Below, piece after piece: positions 60,966 through 64,000 of a stretch of 64,000 nucleotides of DNA (positions within the stretch are counted from its first letter, which is position 1; each line of letters begins with the position of its first letter). The notes under the pieces were generated by a model. That model was given only the letters and a program-made list of their open reading frames with translations, was not told where the DNA came from and did no database searches. The stretch lies in assembly GCA_049324435.1 (NCBI GenBank), contig JBMOOQ010000013.1:1-64000 (forward strand), in the 5' to 3' direction. A program made the translations under genes and the position numbers. The DNA comes from Pseudorhodoplanes sp049324435. Lineage in GTDB: Bacteria; Pseudomonadota; Alphaproteobacteria; Rhizobiales; Xanthobacteraceae.

Positions 60966-62362
60966 GAACGGCGCTCCTGCGGCTTGGGATGCTCCTTGAC
61001 CAGATATCCGGTCACCGAGCGGCGCTTGTCGAGCCAGGTCTTGGCAGCATCGCGGACCTGATCGGCGGTGACCTTCTGGATGCGATCCGGCCAAGTCTTC
61101 AAATGATCGACGGTGAGCCCGGTGGTCAGCGCGCCGCCATACCAGCGCGCCATGGTCGCCTGGCTGTCCTGCGCGTACACAACATCGGCCACGAGCTTGA
61201 TCTTGGCGCGCTCGAGTTCGTCGTTGGTCACGCCGGTTTCGGCGACCTCGGCGATAACCGCATCCATCGCCTCTTCGAGATCCTTCAGCGATACGTCGCT
61301 GCGCGGCGTGCCGTAGACACCGAACCGCGTATAGTCGAGGGCCGTGCCCTGGTACCAGGCGCCGATCGAGGTCGCCATCGGCTTCTCGATCACGAGTTTC
61401 GCGTAAAGCCGGCTGTTGGTGCCGCTGCCCAGAATTTGCGACAGCACCTCAAGCGCCTCGGACTCGCCGGGCTTCGCGCGCGCGGCCGAGGGCACGAGAT
61501 AGCTGCGCTGCAAGCTCGGCTGGGTCACGCGCGGATCGGCGAAGGTAACGGTGCGGACCGAACGCTGCTCCGGCTCCTGCGGACGAATGCGCGGCCCGAT
61601 CTCGGCGCGCGGCGCGATCTTGCCGTAGGTTTCCTCGGCCAGTGCCTTCACCTCGTCGGCCGTGACGTCGCCGGCAACCACGAGGATCGCGTTGTTCGGC
61701 GTGTACCAGCGATTGTAGAAATCGATCGCATCCTTGCGGTCCAGCTTCTCGATCTCATGACGCCAGCCGATCACCGGGCGGCCGTAAGGATGATTGAGAT
61801 AGAGCGCCGCCTGCACTTCCTCACCGAGTTTGGCGGAAGGTGAATTGGCGACACGGCTGTTCTGCTCCTCCAGCACCACGTTGCGCTCGGGCAAAACCGC
61901 CTCATCGGTGAGCGTGAGTCCGGTCATGCGGTCGGCCTCGAACTCCATCACCATCTTGAGCCGGTCGCGTGTCACGCGCTGGAAATAGCCGGTATAGTCG
62001 CTCGACGTGAACGCGTTCTCCTGGCCGCCCATGGTGGCGAGCACCTTCGAAAACCGGCCCGCCGGATTCTTCTCGGTTCCCTTGAACATCAGGTGTTCGA
62101 GAAAATGCGCGATGCCGGACTTGCCCGGCGGCTCGTCGGCGGAGCCCACCCGGTACCACACCATATGGGTGACAACCGGCGTGCGGCGGTCGGGAATGAC
62201 CACCACTTCCATGCCGTTGGCGAGCTTGAAATGCGAGACGTCCGGACCGGACGAAGCGAAATTCGGTGACACGCAGGCCAGGACAAGTGCAGCGGCCGCC
62301 GCACAGGAAGCAAGAAGCGTTCGTCGGCAGATCATCAATGGTCTCACAATGGCCGCCGGCAT
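60962..62362 (-). CDS. M16-family zinc metallopeptidase, catalytic subunit
   Basis: The 466-residue exported enzyme has the inverted zinc motif in GIAHFLEHLMFKGT (His86, Glu89, His90) and the distal Glu expected some 70 residues later in NSRVANSPSAKLGEEVQ. It starts MPAAIVRPLMICRRTLLASCAAAAALVLACVS; the ATG at 62335 is an alternative with a more compact signal. It degrades peptides in the periplasm and pairs with the next gene. Confidence 0.92.
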   Translation of the reverse strand: MPAAIVRPLMICRRTLLASCAAAAALVLACVSPNFASSGPDVSHFKLANGMEVVVIPDRRTPVVTHMVWYRVGSADEPPGKSGIAHFLEHLMFKGTEKNPAGRFSKVLATMGGQENAFTSSDYTGYFQRVTRDRLKMVMEFEADRMTGLTLTDEAVLPERNVVLEEQNSRVANSPSAKLGEEVQAALYLNHPYGRPVIGWRHEIEKLDRKDAIDFYNRWYTPNNAILVVAGDVTADEVKALAEETYGKIAPRAEIGPRIRPQEPEQRSVRTVTFADPRVTQPSLQRSYLVPSAARAKPGESEALEVLSQILGSGTNSRLYAKLVIEKPMATSIGAWYQGTALDYTRFGVYGTPRSDVSLKDLEEAMDAVIAEVAETGVTNDELERAKIKLVADVVYAQDSQATMARWYGGALTTGLTVDHLKTWPDRIQKVTADQVRDAAKTWLDKRRSVTGYLVKEHPKPQERRS

Positions 62363-62522
62363 CCCAAGCGGAGGGCGAAGCGTCAGCTCAATCTGGGCTG
62401 ACAGTGCGGAAATGAAAAGCCTTCAAGGACGGGCCGATCATTAATTTTCCGACACGCTCGGGCCGCGGATCCTCCGTCGGCTCGCAGCGAGCACCGGCGA
62501 TGCAGGCGCCCGCAGCGCCGCA

Positions 62523-63314
62523 CTAGTCGCCGGTGCCGCGATTGGACAGGTCGACCGGCTTGGCGCGCTCCTGGCGCGGCGTCAGCCCGTAAGGATGGGC
62601 CGCCGAGGGCGTCTGATAGCCGGGCGGCGGCATGGTCAGGTCAGTACGGACCGGCTCGCTCTTGAAGGTCGCCACCTCGGGCTTGGTATTGTCCTTGAAC
62701 AGGGCGCCCAGCAGACCGCCCTTGTAGCCGAGTTCGCTCGGCTTCACCGGACGTTGGCCGTCCGACTCGGCGTCCTGCGGCCCGGTTGGATTGGCGATGC
62801 GACCGGCACCCGCCTTGCGGCCCATCTCGAGCTCGGCGGGCGTGAGCGGCCGGTCGTCCTCTTCCGAGCTGCGCCGCGGCGCATTGCGTCTGGCCGCTGC
62901 GCGCTTCTTGCGCTCGACGACTTCCGGGTCTTTCGGCCAGGCCGGGCTGGTCGCCGCGACGTTTCCAGTTTCCGGCTTCGGCAACTGGCCGAGATTGGGC
63001 GGAACCACCAGCGGCGGACGCTCGCGGTAATTGATCGAATCGCGATCGTTGATGCCAAACAGCTTCTTGATGAACTTGGTCTCGAAGCTTTCTTCCTCGT
63101 CGTCATCGTCGGCGGCGAGCGCGACGGACGGGACACAGACAGAAACCGCGGTCAGCACTGCCATGGCAGCGAGCAGCGCGGTCACGATCCGGCGCCAGTT
63201 GCCTGGGCGCCCCGCGCTCTCCACGGATACGGCTTTCGAGACGTTTGGTTGCAAGACGTGTCCCCGCACGGTCGGATACCCCCGTCGCTTCCCCGGTCCG
63301 AAAATCCTCAGCAA
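62523..63314 (-). CDS. Exported proline-rich protein of unknown function
   Basis: The protein has up to 263 residues, depending on the start. Signal region RRIVTALLAAMAVLTAVSVCVPSVALAA is followed by an acidic stretch (DDDDEEESFE), FIKKLFGINDRDSINYRERPPLVVPP, and a disordered Pro/Arg-rich remainder. RERPPLVVPPNL resembles DUF3035-type text; not certain. The first in-frame start is TTG at 63314, immediately beside the lspA stop; GTG at 63269 is more likely if the signal peptide is to be compact. It sits between lspA and the M16 pair in related genomes. Confidence 0.68.
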   Translation of the reverse strand: MLRIFGPGKRRGYPTVRGHVLQPNVSKAVSVESAGRPGNWRRIVTALLAAMAVLTAVSVCVPSVALAADDDDEEESFETKFIKKLFGINDRDSINYRERPPLVVPPNLGQLPKPETGNVAATSPAWPKDPEVVERKKRAAARRNAPRRSSEEDDRPLTPAELEMGRKAGAGRIANPTGPQDAESDGQRPVKPSELGYKGGLLGALFKDNTKPEVATFKSEPVRTDLTMPPPGYQTPSAAHPYGLTPRQERAKPVDLSNRGTGD

Positions 63315-63833
63315 TCAGGGCGCTTTTGCGGCGCGGCTGCCCACAAAGGTCTCATACAGCAAACCCGCCACACCGGCAACGATGGCCACATCCGCGAGGT
63401 TGAACACGTACCAGTTGAAGGCCCAGGTTTCGGTGGTGATGTGCAACAGCGCAAAATCCACCACCGCGCCATGGGCCGCCCGGTCGATCGCATTCCCGAT
63501 CGCCCCGCCGATGATCAAGCCGAGCGAGACTGCCGTCAGGCGGTTTTCGGCTCTGGACAACCAGCCCCACAGCACGGCGACCACCACCGCCTTGAAGCCG
63601 AGCAGCATCCAGGCGCCGGCCGCACCATCCTGCGACAGCCACCCGTAGCTGATGCCCCGGTTCCAGACCAGGACGAGGTCGAAGAACGGCAGGATCACGA
63701 CGCGGCCGAGCTTGCCGAGTTCGAAGCTGTAGAGGAGCCACAGCTTCAGGGCCTGATCGGCTAGCGCGGTGACCAGCGCCGCCGCGACGCCGTCGCGGGT
63801 GAAAGGGCCGATGAGGAAGGAGCGAAAGGTCAT
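63315..63833 (-). CDS. lspA: Lipoprotein signal peptidase (signal peptidase II)
   Basis: The 172-residue membrane aspartyl protease removes signal peptides from diacylated prolipoproteins. Its two Asp motifs are visible: GGAIGNAIDRAAHGAVVDF and WYVFNLADVAIVAGV. Four membrane helices. It follows ileS by ten bases, the standard ileS-lspA pair, and works after lgt at 31 kb. Confidence 0.95.
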   Translation of the reverse strand: MTFRSFLIGPFTRDGVAAALVTALADQALKLWLLYSFELGKLGRVVILPFFDLVLVWNRGISYGWLSQDGAAGAWMLLGFKAVVVAVLWGWLSRAENRLTAVSLGLIIGGAIGNAIDRAAHGAVVDFALLHITTETWAFNWYVFNLADVAIVAGVAGLLYETFVGSRAAKAP

Positions 63834-63843
63834 CGGCGGCGGA

Positions 63844-64000
63844 TCACTCCGCCGCCTTGCGCAGTGTGTCCCATTCGCGGAGCGCCTGCGCGTCGCGCGG
63901 GGTCACGTCGGGATATTGCGGGTCCTCGCCGACGCTTTCACTGATCTTCCAGGAGCGCGCGCATTTTTTGCCATGCGCACGCGCGGGCACGACCGCGACG
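63844..64000 (-). CDS. ileS: Isoleucyl-tRNA synthetase, C-terminal end (partial)
   Basis: Only the last ~51 residues are in the window: VVPARAHGKKCARSWKISES, then DPQYPDVTPRDAQALREWDTL to the stop. The text CARSWK and DVTPRDAQALREW is characteristic of the alphaproteobacterial IleS C-terminus with its zinc-finger-related Cys. The gene continues beyond the right edge. Confidence 0.88.
   Translation of the reverse strand, partial: VAVVPARAHGKKCARSWKISESVGEDPQYPDVTPRDAQALREWDTLRKAAE

Noticed and set aside
1..64000. tRNA, rRNA or riboswitch
   Set aside because: Intergenic regions were read for cloverleaf ends, anti-Shine-Dalgarno stretches and known aptamer cores; none was recognised. A covariance-model scan would be decisive.

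Overview
The window looks like chromosome of a GC-rich alphaproteobacterium of the order Hyphomicrobiales (Rhizobiales), most likely from the Bradyrhizobium / Rhodopseudomonas / Pseudolabrys side (Nitrobacteraceae or Xanthobacteraceae). This rests on conserved gene neighbourhoods (uvrC-pgsA-moaD-moaE; pgeF-midA-lgt; pmbA-IMPase-DUF4170-DUF374-waaA-lpxK-DUF2093; ileS-lspA-M16-M16), on small lineage-specific proteins, on the alphaproteobacterial general-stress (sigma EcfG) promoter form, and on a dispersed repeat that I recall from Bradyrhizobium-type genomes. No rRNA, tRNA, CRISPR array or phage module was recognised.

Layout. Bases 1-2458 are an accessory island. The right end of an IS66 element has inserted into an IS3-family transposase gene, and that IS3 remnant in turn truncates an AT-rich gene for a GHKL (MutL/MORC-like) ATPase with a nuclease-like C-terminus. 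A 365-base dispersed repeat starts 20 bases after it; an inverted second copy lies at 57128-57476, upstream of mutL, and carries a near-consensus promoter. From 3 to 11 kb there are mostly small secreted or membrane proteins, two of them behind sigma EcfG promoters, plus a secreted caspase-like protein. From 11.7 to 19.2 kb lie RNase T2, rlmJ, a cold-shock protein, a GST, an outer-membrane barrel, uvrC, pgsA and moaDE. From 19.3 to 24.8 kb come ilvE, a MarR/OmpR/histidine-kinase set resembling PetP-PetR plus an EnvZ-like kinase, and two orphan genes (secreted and membrane). From 24.8 to 40.6 kb are proC, ybjN-like, prs, pgeF-midA-lgt, ubiK-like, rplY-pth-ychF, a MaoC-MaoC-MFS operon, rsmE and ubiA.

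From 40.8 to 46.5 kb an envelope cluster makes the Kdo-lipid A core (waaA, lpxK, a DUF374 acyltransferase) next to pmbA and a CysQ-like phosphatase. From 46.6 to 57 kb are a DLH-fold hydrolase lacking its usual nucleophile, xseA, purD, a fluoroacetate-dehalogenase-like operon with an aminoglycoside-phosphotransferase-like kinase and a patatin, tadA, an rluB-type pseudouridine synthase, rsmD and mutL. After the second repeat come arfB, pgi, an M16 peptidase pair, a proline-rich exported protein, lspA and the end of ileS.

Most of the window is ordinary housekeeping DNA. The parts worth attention are the left-end ATPase island, the promoter-bearing inverted repeat pair, the stress promoters, the unassigned secreted/membrane pair behind the two-component system, and a few enzymes with unusual residues or likely unusual substrates.
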